From Macrothele yani (taxonomy: Eukaryota > Arthropoda > Arachnida > Araneae > Macrothelidae), in contig CM077012.1 of NCBI GenBank assembly GCA_039090855.1, forward strand, positions 142,138,541-142,202,540: 64,000 nucleotides of DNA. The letters are read 5' to 3'. A model generated the notes under the pieces. That model made no database searches. It was not told the origin of the DNA and saw only the letters and a program-made list of their open reading frames with translations. Each line of letters starts with the position of its first letter. Position 1 is the first letter of the stretch. Shown here piece after piece: positions 10,806 through 23,384 of this stretch. The position numbers were made by a program, and so were the translations under genes.

Positions 10806-12414
10806 CCTGTACTTTGCAGAATGAGGTAAGTGTGTATGGCTTTCTTGCATCATTAAACTTTATAGCTCCAAATGGGACGAACTTTTGACTCTCCCTGGTA
10901 TAGACAATTATCTGTAAGCACAGTAGACATTAGCTTAATGAAAATTTCATACAAATTTAGCGATAGCAAATCATGTGCACAGTCAGAAATACAACTTCAT
11001 GCATTTTTCCATGTTTGGGTGGGAGGGAGAGTACTCATTACTTCATATATCTATAGACAAAATGATACTCCACATTCTTTAGTCCATACGGATTAAGAGA
11101 ATTCAGCATTAAGAGTTACCTAAAAGTATCATTACTCATGTATTTTCACATTTCTCTCAAGCAGTTACCTTACCATATGGGAAACATGTGTTGGCTTGGT
11201 ATCTTCGCTTGTTAGAATAGAAAAAACCTTTTTGCAAAAATACTTGGAACTACAGTACAACCAAAACTTTTGGTTGAACTGTATTTAAAGAAACCACAGT
11301 CAAATACTACAGTACAACTGTAACATCTGAATTTTCTGCTTCATGGTGTAAATGCATATTTACAAGTGACATAAATCAAAATTCATACAGCTTGCTCACA
11401 AAATAAATACACCAAGGACTTTCCAGGACTTTATTCAATACATAATTTTTGGCCTTTAAGATCACACAGGAAACTGAATACAAAATATCAGTGCCACTGT
11501 ATGTTGTTCAGAACCTGATATACAAGTATTCAAAATTCTTCAAAATAACAAATGTAGAAAAAATCCTAACTGCACAGAAAGAACATTTACTCAAATGTTC
11601 AACATTTGCAGAGTTTTTCACATGAAAATTTATGTTGTTCTTCAATCTTTATGAAATCAACAGGGAAGTGATTTATCTGCACAAATACAAGGCATAATAT
11701 CAATGTACAGTTTCAAATATGTCAACCACATTTGCTTGGATATATATGCTTTGTCATTACGAATGAAAATGACATACAAATTAGTTACTTGTGTCTACAT
11801 TCAGAACTAGTACTCCATACGCTAGTAGATTTACACCCATTTCACATTTAATTCTGTCTTCTCCCTGAGATACTGCAGTGTTTTAACTTTTCTATCATGT
11901 TTTTTTACAGGGGTGGGGGATAGAATGATTTGAAATTGGCAATGACAAAAAAAATGACAGTAGATGTATATAAGTACTATGTTTGCAAAAAATAAATCAG
12001 CACTAATGTGAGAAGATTTAATTAAAACTGAAAATTGTTCATTCAGCTACCTATTAACATCACAAGCAATGAAGTATAATCCAGCACTATAATCAAAACA
12101 GCAATTATTGAAACCTTTAAGCAGAATGTGTTTTGTTTTTCAAATTTTCCATTCAATCCTTTACATTTTGTTCCATTTTCTTTCTTCTAAGTTTTCCTTA
12201 ACCTATTTGATTTGGTGAAAACCCTAGAGAACAACATTACTAATTTTGATGCGATTCTCAGAGCTGCTAGTATCACATTGCAACAATTTTTCAGTGGTTG
12301 AATAATTAGTAAGAACTGTTTCTTTAATACAACTTGATAGAAAACTTAATATGCTACAGACAAATCACAATGAACCCCCTCCAATGTGGTGCACAAATTA
12401 ATGAGGACAACAAA
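10806..12414. other. LONP2 intron sequence, nothing recognised
   Basis: About 1.6 kb of AT-rich sequence with only short, unconvincing open frames and no recognisable transposon or gene. Confidence 0.5.
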
Positions 12415-12717
12415 CAGACATCTTTGAATAAATAAATACATCGTTCTTAACCACGTTCTAGAAACACAGCAACCAAAAAATTTTTTCAGCCGCCGCTGAC
12501 TTAAAAATACACATAGCACCGTGGATTATTGGCCACCATTGCGTATATGTAACGCACTCTGCTAGATATATAGAGTTCTGTTGGTTCATTTCCACAGCGG
12601 TGGCTGAAAAACAATTTTTCGGTTGCTGTGTGCTTCTAGAACGTGGTTAAGAGCGATGTATTTATTTATTTACTGTCGCCACGTATTTGGAGTATTTTCA
12701 TCTCAGACATCTTTGAA
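12415..12717. mobile_element. hairpin element with ~72-bp inverted repeats and 14-bp direct repeats
   Basis: Inverted arms start aataaatacatcgttcttaa (about 12427) and end in its complement (about 12673), each about 72 bp and ending inward at cagccgccgctg / cagcggtggctg. The whole is bracketed by the identical 14-mer cagacatctttgaa at 12415-12428 and 12704-12717. About 30 bases between the right arm and the right repeat are not part of the hairpin. No coding potential. A 14-bp duplication is long for a cut-and-paste DNA transposon and more typical of target-primed retroelements. Confidence 0.7.
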
Positions 12718-14179
12718 ATGTGAATGCTTCCACTGAATCACTGATGAAAACCAGAGGTAATCCTTTATAATGAAGTTATATTAACAGCAGAAAAGAAAAA
12801 AAGGCCCCCACTTGAGGGGACTTAAGTATGCAAATTATACAAAATGATGCAAAAACCACAGTAATAAAATGTTCTTCAAAAATTTCCATTTCAAAACTGC
12901 CTACTGCTGTACTGCCACCACTGCATTAATGTCCAATAGACTAATACCTGTGGTCATTTCACTTTCAATTTTAGGCTTAGCTTATGTTTCTTCTTACAGC
13001 CTTAGATGCTTACAGGAGTCATTAACCCTTTCACTGTCAAACCCGTAATTACACGTGGTGAACTAATACACCAGTGTTGTCAAACCCGTAATTACACGTG
13101 GTGAACTAATACATCAGTGTTGTCCAACCCGTAAATGTACGTTGCACTGTGTCAACCCCTTACATAGAGGCACAAAGATGCAGAGTTTGCGACTGAAGCC
13201 GGAACCTCAATGATTTTGCTCAATTGAGCTGTGGTTGGCAGAGAGACATCGACCACCTGAGGATGACAAGGATTCTGTTGAAAGCGCTAGAGTATTGTGT
13301 ATCACGGGCTGAATGAGGTTGGCATTTGCTGTAGGGTTCGTGCGATATATGAGGCAGATGGAGCACTACATTAGTCACAGTTGACAAGAGTTTGACTGCC
13401 AAGGAATGTAAATAGTGTAATTATGTACATAGCAGTCTTAATTGAGTGTATGAATGTGTTGTATGTAGTGTACCTTAGAGTGGTTTTTATGGGGAGTGTA
13501 AATTGTTGAGAGTACTATATATGAGTATTTATTGGGTGGGTGAATAAGTATTTTCGAAGTGAGTACCATTTTTTGAATTGTGAATTTTAAGGCCATGTTG
13601 CATATGGGGGAGTGAAAGAGGAATACGATAAAAAAAATTGGCGTAATGAAAGTTGACAACACTCACATTATAGTGAGTATACACCTAGTGATGACTAGCT
13701 ATGTTACATCTCAGACAGAAGTCAGCGTTTTTTGTCCTGTGAATAGAAATAAGTTTCATGACCGGAAGAACGAATATAAAACAGCGCCCTATAAGCAAGA
13801 AGTTTTCAACCTTTGAAGGCCAGCTACATAACAGGATGTTCTAATTGACGTGCATGAAGTGTATAGCAAGAAAGTAACAAAGACCTTTTAGGTAAGAGTT
13901 TGGCTTTTTTGATTGATATGTCATTAATACAGAATGTTCAAATTGATGTCCACTGCAGCTAATCAGACACTTAGAATCACAGATAAATACTGAAATACCA
14001 AAAACTGGCACTTAAAACGTGACCACGCTAAACTTTTATATACAGTATACTACACTGATTGAGAAAAATTTATTTTTCTACTTTCGCTTTAGTTCAATTA
14101 TTATAAAACTCAAAAATACATAGGTATGTGGCATTACTCTTGAAATGCTTTCACATACCACAAAATCAATACATAAAAT
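12718..14179. other. intron sequence with a 43-bp tandem repeat, otherwise nothing recognised
   Basis: Contains the tandem repeat at 13035-13140. The text ttaaccctttcactg at 13023 resembles a piggyBac end at its TTAA target, but I did not find an opposite end, so no element is called. Confidence 0.4.
13035..13140. repeat. tandem repeat, 43 bp, about 2.4 units
   Basis: Two almost identical 43-bp units start at 13035 and 13078 (caaacccgtaattacacgtg in each). A third, diverged and partial unit starts at 13121. Confidence 0.9.
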
Positions 14180-15644
14180 ACTGTCCTGTCGAGAATTTTC
14201 ATGTTCGTAAATCTTGGGGAACCTGATCACTTCGCTGAGATTTGCAAAAAATAAAACTGATAGAAAATAATAATAAAAAAAAAATACACTGAAAATACTA
14301 GACAGTCCACGTTTCAAAATTGTGTTTGGAAGAGGCAGTGAGATAAGGGAATAAATGGCCATATTCATTTACTTCACAGCCCTGACCAAGCAAACAAAAT
14401 TTCTTAAAGAAAGGGAAATAATAAGCATTAAACTTTTTTTTTTCTTTTAGCCTGATTCATATTTTTTTTTTCTCTTTAGTAAGTTAGTAAAAGAAAAAAA
14501 GGGCGAGCAAAAAACAGCATCAACCCCTTTTAGAAAAAATTATTCGCAGTTAATCATGGAATGAGGAAAAAGCGTTTCTGAAAAAAAAGTTGTGAGAAAA
14601 GAAAATCTTTCAGATCGGCCATTTTAAGGGTCCTGTAGTTGTCACCCAAAATGTGTTGCAGAAATGCTCTCTTAGTGGCCAGCAATGTTCTATTTCGGGA
14701 ACAAGGTCACAGCATTATGCAGGAGGTTACTTGGTCCCTACGTGTGAAGGTCAGGGGTCACTCTCCAGGCGTGGGAGAAATTCCGTTGGAAAGCTGTTAG
14801 CCAATGAGAAGGGGTCAACGGATTTTCAAGCACCCTGGCTTCAAGGGAGCGGCGTCACTCTTATCTTCTCTTTTCAGACAGCAGCATGCAACGAGAGCGG
14901 GGCTCTGTTGTAAGCCCGCTCTCGTTGCATGCTGCCGTCTGAAAAGAGAAGATAAGAGTGACGCTTCGCTCCCTTGAAGCCAGGGTGCTTGAAAATCCGT
15001 TGACCCCTTCTCATTGGCTAACAGCTTTCCAACGGAATTTCTCCCACGCCTGGAGAGTGACCCCTGACCTTCACACGTAGGGACCAAGTAACCTCCTGCA
15101 TAATGCTGTGACCTTGTTCCCGAAATAGAACATTGCTGGCCACTAAGAGAGCATTTCTGCAACACATTTTGGGTGACAACTACAGGACCCTTAAAATGGC
15201 CGATCTGAAAGAAGATTTTCTTTTCTCACAACTTTTTTTCAGAAATGCTTTTTCCTCATTCCGTGATTAACTGCGAATAATTTTGTTTTCTAAAAGGGGT
15301 TGATGCTGTTTTTTTGCTCGCCCTTTTTTTCTTTTACTAACTTACTAAAGAGAAAAAAATATGAATCAGGCTAAAAAAAAAAAGTTTAATGCTTATTATT
15401 TCCTTTCTTTTAAGAAATTTTGTTTGCTTGGTCACGGCTGTGAAGTAAATGAATATGGCCATTTATTACCTTATCTCACTGCCTCTTCTAAACACAATTT
15501 TGAAACGTGGACTGTAGAGTATTTTCATTCAGTGTATTTTTTTTGTTTATTATTTTCTATCATTTTTATTTTTCGCAAATCTCAGCGAAGTGATCAGGTT
15601 CCCCAAGATTTACGAACATGAAAATTCTCGACAGGACAATACTA
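14180..15644. repeat. foldback palindrome, arms of about 730 bp
   Basis: The left arm 14180-14901 and right arm 14915-15644 are inverted copies with a 13-base spacer near 14908. The same open reading (LQKCSLSGQQCSISGTRS) appears on + from 14653 and on - from 15165, but this follows from the palindrome and matches nothing I recognise. Arms differ by a few substitutions and homopolymer lengths. No GIY-YIG, reverse transcriptase or transposase is visible. It may be a foldback DNA transposon or the non-coding end of a PLE. Confidence 0.85.
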
Positions 15645-16389
15645 TTTATATTTAATTATTTTGAAATAATGCTTACATTGGAAAGGGTAAGGAAAGGTGA
15701 AATATTTGAAACTTTTTCAAAGGACCAAAGGAATTGTGTTTTCTTAAACACCTAACCATGGGAGCAAATATTTGTGTAACATTTTATTTTAGGGAAAAAA
15801 TGTTCAACACAATACTGATGCTGTGGCTATGTTTTAAATTTGTACTCTCCAGCAAACAAAGTATGCACAAAAAATTTCTAACATGAAACTGAAGATAACG
15901 AGAAAACATCAAGTCCAGAGGTGTGTACAACAGCATTCATTAGTGATCAAGGCAATTTAACTGGGCATGATTAGAAAACTAATTATAGAAGATGCAAAGT
16001 GATTACTTAGCTCAGAAACTACTAAGAAACAACTAGATTTATGTTTGATATTAAAAAGCAATCTGATTTTATGGCAAATTTTCATATAAAGTATTCATTA
16101 GAAAATTTCAGTAAAGGTCAAAATAACCCACAAAAAAATCAGCTGCTTATACATCAGCTACTTACTTCCACCAGCGGCTAAAAAGTATGTCACGGAAATT
16201 AACAAATGGCGCAAAAAACATTTCCCATAGTAGAAGGAAGGTATTAGGGACAAAAAGATTTTCACATCTAACAGTTAAAAGAAGAGATATAGAAGGAAAC
16301 ATAATATAACTATGCCTTTTAACACTTTTTCTTTTATGATTAAAAAGTTGAAAACAGGTGAAAAGTATTCTTCATAGCAAAAGCTATGC
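15645..16389. other. LONP2 intron sequence, nothing recognised
   Basis: AT-rich non-coding sequence between the foldback and the degenerate tandem repeat. Confidence 0.5.
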
Positions 16390-16796
16390 TAAGGAAAAAG
16401 AACTTTTCAATTAAGTTTCCCGGACGAAGAGATAGCAGAAAAACGTTTTGACCTTTACAACCCCTAGGGGAAAGTTGTACATTTGAAAAGGATCTTATTT
16501 CAGAAAAAATCTTATTCACTCTCCATCTTTATTATAGCGAATGGCATACAGTAAAAAAAAAATTCTTAATAGGGGTTTTAGAGGCAGAGATAGGCTGCAA
16601 ACGGAAGAAAACAAACACCGTCTAGTGGCAGAATTGTGAACCACAAACCTCCTCAAATACAACCCTGAAGTGTTCCATAAGGTAAATGATATCTGGTGCT
16701 AAAATAATTTTTTAAATCTGACATTTAGAAGTATAGATAGAGAAAAATAGATTAAATATTTGTGCCCCCTAGGCAAAATCTTGCATTATTTTGGGG

Positions 16797-16855
<59 letters not shown>

Positions 16856-17235
16856 CTTTTCATAGTAGTATCTGATCGGAAAAGAATATTTTTCAATTGG
16901 GATTTTAGTACTGCAGATATTGCTGTAAACGGAAACTTGAATTTACACCCTCAGTGGCGTACTTGTACGTTAAGAAATATTTGAAATTATATGAGAAACA
17001 TTTCGCACCGAAAAGGTTCAACAAAGAATTCATTTTCCAAATCAGACTCCTAGAAACAGATATGAACAAAAATATGTGTACACCCCCTGGTGGAAAAATT
17101 ATGCACTATTTTAAGCTGGAGGTATTCTCAAAAAATTTTCCGAGTTGAGCGGTATCTGTCCACGAAGGAATTTTTTCAATCTAGTTTCCAGTTCAGATGC
17201 AAAAAAATAAACTCTTACGCACCCTGGTGGCCAAA
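16390..17235. repeat. degenerate tandem repeat, about six units of ~135-180 bp
   Basis: Each unit has the order: ttttcaat-type pyrimidine block, a gap, a cagatattgctgtaaacgga-like core, a gap, and a ccctnngtggc-like block. The last block occurs near 16461, 16616, 16763, 16946, 17081 and 17219, giving spacings of about 135-180 bases. The longest spacing contains a 52-bp (AC)n run. A further, better-matching unit lies at 63850-63960. Units are strongly diverged, so the array is old. Confidence 0.6.
16801..16852. repeat. (AC)26 microsatellite
   Basis: Pure dinucleotide run inside one unit of the degenerate tandem repeat. Confidence 0.95.
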
Positions 17236-17278
17236 CCATTTTTTACCAAAAATGAGAAATTAAAATAGGGGAAATAAA

Positions 17279-20200
17279 ATTCTAAGTTTTGTGAAGAATA
17301 GGATCGTAGAAGTGATATGGGAGCCCAATGAGTTAAGTGAAAGATGGGGTGAATACTTCTGCGAGTTATTAGATCAGGAAAGCAAAGGTGATTCAGAGGC
17401 AGAAGCAGATGATGTCACAGTGAAGGATGGAAGCACAGGAGGGATGAGAAGAGGTGTGTAAAGCTCTAAAATCTTCAGAATGGTAAGGCTCCAGGAGTTG
17501 ATGGCATAGCTGCAGAGATGTTGAAATATGGTGGTGCCTCTGCAATTGACTGGTTAACTGAAATTTGTCTGTTGTGCTGGGAGTTAGCCTCCTTCCAATC
17601 CCGAGGGACCATTCCTAGCATTGTTCCCTTGTAACAGGGCGATTCAAAAGTCCCCGAACTATTTTAAAATGTATTTGCTGCAAAACCATAAAAGATACCT
17701 GAGTATTGCTGCTTGTGGCTGTTGTGTGACCTTGGGGAACGAGCTGCGCCATGCAATAGCACCATGTTACACTACACTTACGTGGGCGCTGACAAGCAGT
17801 AATGTTCAGTCAGCCACGAGTCTCACGCAAGAACAGTCGCTTTGTTAGAAGTTTATTTTGCAGAAAAATTTTTGCCAATGTTGCATCCAGCTCTTTCAAA
17901 TAAAGTTTCCTGATGCTCCTATACCAGGGAAAACAACTGTGTATGACCTTGTGAACCAGTTTCGCGAGACCGGCAGTGTTCAGGATACGCCTAAAAAAGC
18001 GGCTGGCCATCCATGGTGACGACCATGTTTCTGGAGAAAATTCACGTTTCCCTGCAGTGCTCTCCCCGGAAGTCACTTTGGCGGCTGTCTTAAGAGTTAG
18101 GGGCATTGTATTCGGCCTGCCCGAGGGCTACTAAATGTCTAAAGCTATGGCCGTACAAAATTCGAGAAGTGCAAGAGCTAAGTCCTTTGGACTCTGAAAA
18201 GTGCATTGCCTACTGCCAATGGTTTAAGAGTTTCATGCACAACAATGTGGCTAACCAGCTTAACACATTTTTCAGTGATGAGGCATGGTTTCATTTGAAT
18301 GGATATGTCAATAGCCAAAACACTTTCGTATGGGCTGCAGAGAATCCACACGCATTACAGGAGGTTGGACTTCACTGTCAGAAAGTTTGAGTGTGGTTAG
18401 TCATGTCTAGACGGCGAATTGTAGGGCCATTTTTTTTCAACACAACTGTAATTCCGCTGTGTATGCAGACATCATCCATCAATTTGTAGTGATGCTGGAA
18501 GAACACGAATGTTACTGTTGGTTTCAACAAGATGGAGCAACGTGCCACACATCAAACGACCCAATGGAGATGCTTCGCGAGTTCTTCCACAATCCATTAA
18601 TCCCGAAAAAACTTTGGCCGCCTCGCTCACCAGACTTTTACTTGTGGGGCAATCTGAAAGACAGTTTAACACAACAACCCTAAGATGGTACAAGACCTGT
18701 GGAACAACATTACAACTGTGAGGGACATACCAGTCAATAGGCTGAAAAGAGTGTCAGCCAACATGTTTAGTCGGGTGAATTTGTGTCTTCAACAGAATGG
18801 TGGACAATTCCAGCATCTCTTGTAAAGTGCTGTTCATTACCTGTAAGTATGAGTGTAATATCACAGTGTAAAAATTGTTATACATCACTATATTCAAGGT
18901 AGAAATATTTAAATTCAGAGTTCGGGGACTTTTGAATCATCCTGTATAAGGGAAAAGGTGATCAGACTGACTGCAAGAACTATCGTGGTATTAGCCTAAT
19001 CAGTGTGCAAGGATCAATCTAATCAGTGTGGTATTAGCCTAATCAGTGTGCAGTGTTTGGTAAGATCATTATTGAAAAACTACAGGGTCTTACATCAGAG
19101 AAAGTGTGGGATGTTCAGAGTGGTTTTATGCCTGGTAAAGGCTGCATCAACCAAATTTTTGCATTACGCATGATGATTGAAACGTACCTGGCTGTTGGTA
19201 AAAAGTTTTTGCTGCCTTCCTAGATTTAGAAAAAGCTTACGACAGAGTAAATAGGACACTTTTGTGGAAGGTATTTAATGAATATGGCGTTACTGGGAAT
19301 CTAATAGTGTAAAAGCCATGTTTGCTGGCAGTAGAGCTTGTGTACGAGTGAATGGTGTTTTATTAAAATGGTTTTATATTGGTGCAGGAGTCGGACAAGG
19401 TTTTGTAATGTCACCATGGCTGTTTAATATATTTATGGATAAGTACATACGTGATGCCCAAATAGATAATACTCATTTATGTCTTGGTGATATCCGTGTG
19501 TGCAGATTGCTGTATGCCGACGACACAGTCCTGTTGGCAAAGAGCAAAAGTGAGTTCCAGAGTATGTTGTCCCGGATGTACAAAGTTTGCAAGAAATTCA
19601 AACTGAGTATAAATAAAGGGAAAAACCAAAGCTATGGTTTTTGAGAGAGGAACTGGTAGTACTGAATGTAATATAAGTCTAAATGGCACAGTGATTGGCC
19701 AGGTGAATGAGTTTGTGCATTTAGGAAGCATGTTTGACAGAACAAATTGGTTGGTGAATTAATTGTAAATTCTTCATTGAAAGTCATGGCTGCTTTGAGA
19801 GGTTTTCACAGGAATGATGGGTTCTCAAGAGAGTCCCACATGGGTGTGTATGAAAGTGTACCTACTCTGATGTATGACAGTGAGACCTGGGTATTACAGA
19901 AGAAACACAGGAGTAGTTTGTGTTCTGGAGAAATGTGTTACTTATGTGTGTGGGGGGGGGGGGGTGGCAAGACATTCTGATTGTGTGAGGAATGAAGATG
20001 TGTTGCAGTTGTGTAATGTGAAGCAAAATGTTGTTAGCAAGGTGGAGGCTAATATGCTTTGGCCATGTTAGAAAAAAAAATGAGTGATGAGATGCTTACT
20101 AAGAAAATCTTTTAAGCCCAAGTGGCAGGAAGGAAAGGCACAGGAAGGCCAAGGAAGTCATGGGAGGATCAGGTTCAGGAGTGTCTGCATGAGAAAAGGA

Positions 20201-20388
20201 TGAGTATGAAGCATAGAAGATCTTGTGCACGGCGTGTGATGGATGTGAGTGAAGCTAGAGTTGTATGTCAAGATCGCTGTAAATGTAGAAGTTTGATACG
20301 GCAACCGTAAGTAAAAATTATCTGGTAGTTTATTTCTTTGTGGAGCTAACCTCTGATTCTCAGAGAACAGCTTAGTGATATGTATGTA
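17279..20388 (+). mobile_element. LINE-alpha copy 2, 5'-truncated, split by a mariner
   Basis: Non-LTR retrotransposon fragment. Before the mariner it encodes the segment equivalent to LQNGKAPGVDGITAEMLKY. After the mariner it continues through the reverse transcriptase: FLDLEKAYDRVN region near 19220, SPWLFNIFMDKYIRDAQ, then LYADDTVLLA (catalytic ADD) at about 19510-19540. It ends with the zinc-poor GRKGTGRPRKSWEDQVQECL tail. It stops in a short TATG repeat, the family's 3' end. A local duplication of about 40 bases repeats gtattagcctaatcagtgtg around 18992-19051. Frameshifts prevent activity. Confidence 0.88.
17634..18944 (+). mobile_element. mariner-like element inserted in LINE-alpha copy 2
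   Basis: Inverted ends read acagggcgattcaaaagtcc at the left and ggacttttgaatcatcctg at the right. The intact LINE copy reads cccttgtataaggg at this point; here it is split as cccttgTA...TATAaggg, so the TA target duplication is directly demonstrated. The transposase is broken. It keeps the first catalytic aspartate (FFSDEAWFHLNGYVNSQNT, 18270-18320), the second (WFQQDGATCHTS, 18520-18555) and the third (WPPRSPDFYLWGNLKD, 18616-18660). The spacing of the second to third block fits the DD34D group. Stops and frameshifts at 18000-18020, 18388 and 18680 inactivate it. Confidence 0.9.
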
Positions 20389-20643
20389 TGACAAGAATTT
20401 TGCATTCAAGAACTCATGAAAGTGATAAAAAAAATTTGATTTTCATGGATGAACTCATCCATTATTAACAAACACACATTGATTCCTGAATATATGGCAG
20501 CATGGTAGATTAATACAAACCATAACATTCATATTTGTGCTTTCATTTTTGGACAAGATTTTATTTCATACTTTAATTTTGTTACCTGATTGAACTCAGA
20601 AACCTCTAAATGTTTTATTTCATAGTATTTTTTTAGATTAATA
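20389..20643. other. short intronic spacer
   Basis: AT-rich sequence between LINE-alpha copy 2 and the Tigger element; nothing recognised. Confidence 0.5.
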
Positions 20644-22862
20644 CAGTTAAAGCTCCTTATTCACGATTCCCTTAGTAGCGTTTTTACTATTCGCGGGTTA
20701 AAAAATTGTGACCAAGTTCCTGTATTCGCGACTAAAAATTTCTTTATTTGCGGATCCAGTCTGTATATTAAAAGGATTCAGTGTCCTTTATTAACGCATC
20801 GACATCTTTTGAGTACTGCTGGCATGTGCTGAGGCGGCTTTTATAAAGAGTAACCAAATGGACTAATATCAAAGTAAAACAAACCTTATTGCCACTATGC
20901 CTAAAGTACGTTGTCAAATGCCGCCGCCGTATTACACCGCCTTCGCCACGGTCGGTGTTTTATTGCTTCAACTTGTCAGTCGTTGCAATAATTTTTATTG
21001 AATAACACGTGTCTCTTCTGCTTTGTTCCCAATTTATGTCTAGTAAAATGAAAGAAAAATTAGTTCCGACGCGGAAAAAAAAAGTGTTGCCGCTTAAAGT
21101 AAAAATAGAAATGCTTGATCGTTTACGCCTTGGTGAGCCGTCTGCATCCATATCACGCTCTTTGAATGTTAATGAATCAACTGTACGATCCATCAAGAAA
21201 TCCGAAGACAAAATAAGGAATTCTATAGCTTCAACCTCACCAACAGCAAAAATTGTTCGTGATCCAGCAATTGAAAAAATGGAAGCTGCGTTATCATTAT
21301 GGATTGAAGATCGTAACCAGAAAAGAGTGCCCCTAAATGGTCTTATGATCCGCAAGAAGGCAAAGCGTCTTAACGCACATTTTAAAGAACCTGATGAACG
21401 TACAGATGGAGGATTTCAAGCATCAGAAGGTTGGTTCAATAAATTCAAGGTGCGACAATCATTGCATAGCATTAAAATTGTTGGAGAAGCTGCATCTGCA
21501 GACACCGCCGCAGCAGAAAGATATCCAGAAGAATTTTCAAACTTAATTCCTCATGGTGGATACAAACCTGAACAAGTGTTTAATGCAGATGAAACTGCCT
21601 TGTTTTGGAAAAGAATGCCAAACAAAACTTTCATATCCAAAAGTGAGAAGTCCGCCCCTGGTTTCAAGGCAGCAAAAGATAGAGTTACACTGCTGCTGTG
21701 TTCTAACGCATCTGGAGATTGTGTTATAAAGCCACTAATGCTATGCAGATCGTTAAATCCTCGTGCTTTAAAAATTCGAAACAAGGACAACCTGCCAGTG
21801 TTTTGGCGTGCAAATAAGAAAGCGTGGGTTACAAGTGCTATTTTTTGTGACTGGTTCCGGAATTGTTTTGTTCCTGAAGTTGAGACTTATTTGAAAAAAA
21901 TAATTTAGACTTTAAGGCCGTTCTAGTTTTGGACAATGCTCCAGGTCACCCTCGTGAGCTTGAAACTATGCATCCAAATATAAAGGTGATATTTTTACCT
22001 CCTAACACTACGGCTTTACTCCAACCCATGGACCAAGGAATAATCCAGGCGTTCAAGCTCTATTACATTAGACGAACCTTCAAAATCATACTGGACACCA
22101 TGGAATGTGGTCCTGATGTGAATGTGATGCAATGCTGGAAAAATTTTGACATAGCAAAATGCATTGTTAACATAAAAGAATCGTTGGAAGAACTGAAACC
22201 ATACACATTGAAATCATGTTGGAAAAAACTGTGGCCTGTTCTGACTGTCGGAAATGATGAAGAATCCGTGCAAATTCAAACTTTAACTGCAAACATTGCT
22301 CAAGTTGCGAATGGAATAGGACGAGATAGCTTTGAACAGATAGAATCAAGTGACATTCAAGAGTTGCTTGAATCGCAAGATGAAGATTTGACCGAAACCG
22401 ACTTGGAGGAAATAATAAATCCGCATTCCATTGAAGAAGAGGCTTCAACGAGCACTGAAAAGGTGACCTTTAACTTGAAAAACCTGAGTGAAGGTTTACG
22501 GATGGCAAATGAGCTTTGTGATTTCTTCATGAAAATTGATCCATCTTTGGAAAGAAGTCTTATTTTTAAAAGGCAAATTGTTAATGCCACAGCTGAATAT
22601 CAATCTGAATTGAAAGACCTTTTAAAAGCGGCAAAACAAGAAAATATTACTAAGTTCTTTAAACCCTTGCCTAAGCCTGACAATAATAATTAATAGATAT
22701 TGTTAAAAACTCTCATTAAATTGATTTTATTTTGATTTCTTTTTTTATTTTGGAACCCTTGGAACATATCCCTTATAATCCCATACAAATTACCATTCTA
22801 CGGTTTCTGTATTCGCGGCATATTTACGGAACATATACCCCGCGAATAAGGAGCTTTTACTG
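20644..22862 (+). mobile_element. Tigger/pogo DNA transposon, nearly intact
   Basis: A 2219-bp element bounded by inverted repeats (left cagttaaagctccttattc; right complement cagtaaaagctccttattcg) and flanked by TA at 20642-20643 and 22863-22864. Further inward both ends carry cgcgaa/ttcgcgg motifs. It contains one transposase gene. Structure, target site and protein all agree with the pogo/Tigger branch of the Tc1/mariner superfamily. It is the best preserved DNA transposon in the window. Confidence 0.95.
21009..22693 (+). pseudogene. Tigger transposase, one frameshift from complete
   Basis: Two open frames (21009-21908 and 21929-22693) join across an A7 run at about 21893-21899, where one base is gained or lost; together about 560 residues, a normal Tigger length. 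Order: N-terminal CENP-B/Psq-type helix-turn-helix (LPLKVKIEMLDRLRLGEPSA, then SISRSLNVNESTVRSI), a second CENP-B-type DNA-binding domain (ASEGWFNKFKVRQSLHS), then the DDE_1 catalytic core. That core has VFNADETALFWKRMP (first Asp), VLDNAPGHP (second) and LLQPMDQGIIQAFK (third). The acidic tail EEEASTST and a final lysine-rich region follow. The single homopolymer indel could be an assembly error, in which case the gene is intact. Confidence 0.93.
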
Positions 22863-23346
22863 TATATCAGGTTTTAAATAATTCTTGTGAAAGAAAAATT
22901 ATACACAACATTATTTTTGTGTAACTACAACTGATAGTCTAAACACTTTATGTTGGTACAAAAAAATATGGCATCTTTGCATTTCCCATCTAATTGTATC
23001 AAAATAATTTGTCCAAAACTGTACTTTAGTTTTTGTAAATAGGTTAATACTTTTTTGTAAATATGAATTCAATGCTAACTCCATGAACTGCACCCAATAT
23101 CTAGAAATAGCCAGTCTATAAAAGCTAACAAACATATAAGTTCAGATACAGTTATCCTAGTTACTTGCTTCATCTTCATTTCATTATTGGGGAAGGGGGG
23201 AGATGAATTCATGTCTGATGCTCTATGCTGTTGATTACCAAGTAGAAACAGTTCCTTCAACTAATTGTGGTTCATAGTTTCTTTGCCTCACTGAGTCAAA
23301 TTAATCTATTATTTTCTCAACAGTACTAACTACATACAGCCATATA

Positions 23347-23349
<3 letters not shown>

Positions 23350-23384
<35 letters not shown>
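23350..23384. repeat. (TC)17 microsatellite
   Basis: Pure dinucleotide repeat. Confidence 0.95.

Noticed and set aside
13023..13040. ttaaccctttcactg as a piggyBac end at a TTAA target
   Set aside because: No opposite inverted end or transposase reading was found nearby.
13030..13140. CRISPR array
   Set aside because: The 43-bp units are contiguous without spacers, and the genome is eukaryotic.
14653..15165. Identical ~65-residue open readings on both strands (LQKCSLSGQQCSISGTRS)
   Set aside because: They are mirror images produced by the palindrome, match no family I know and lack any domain.
16600..17230. ccctnngtggc blocks as CTCF-like insulator sites
   Set aside because: The resemblance is partial and the organism's CTCF motif is unknown; no other support.
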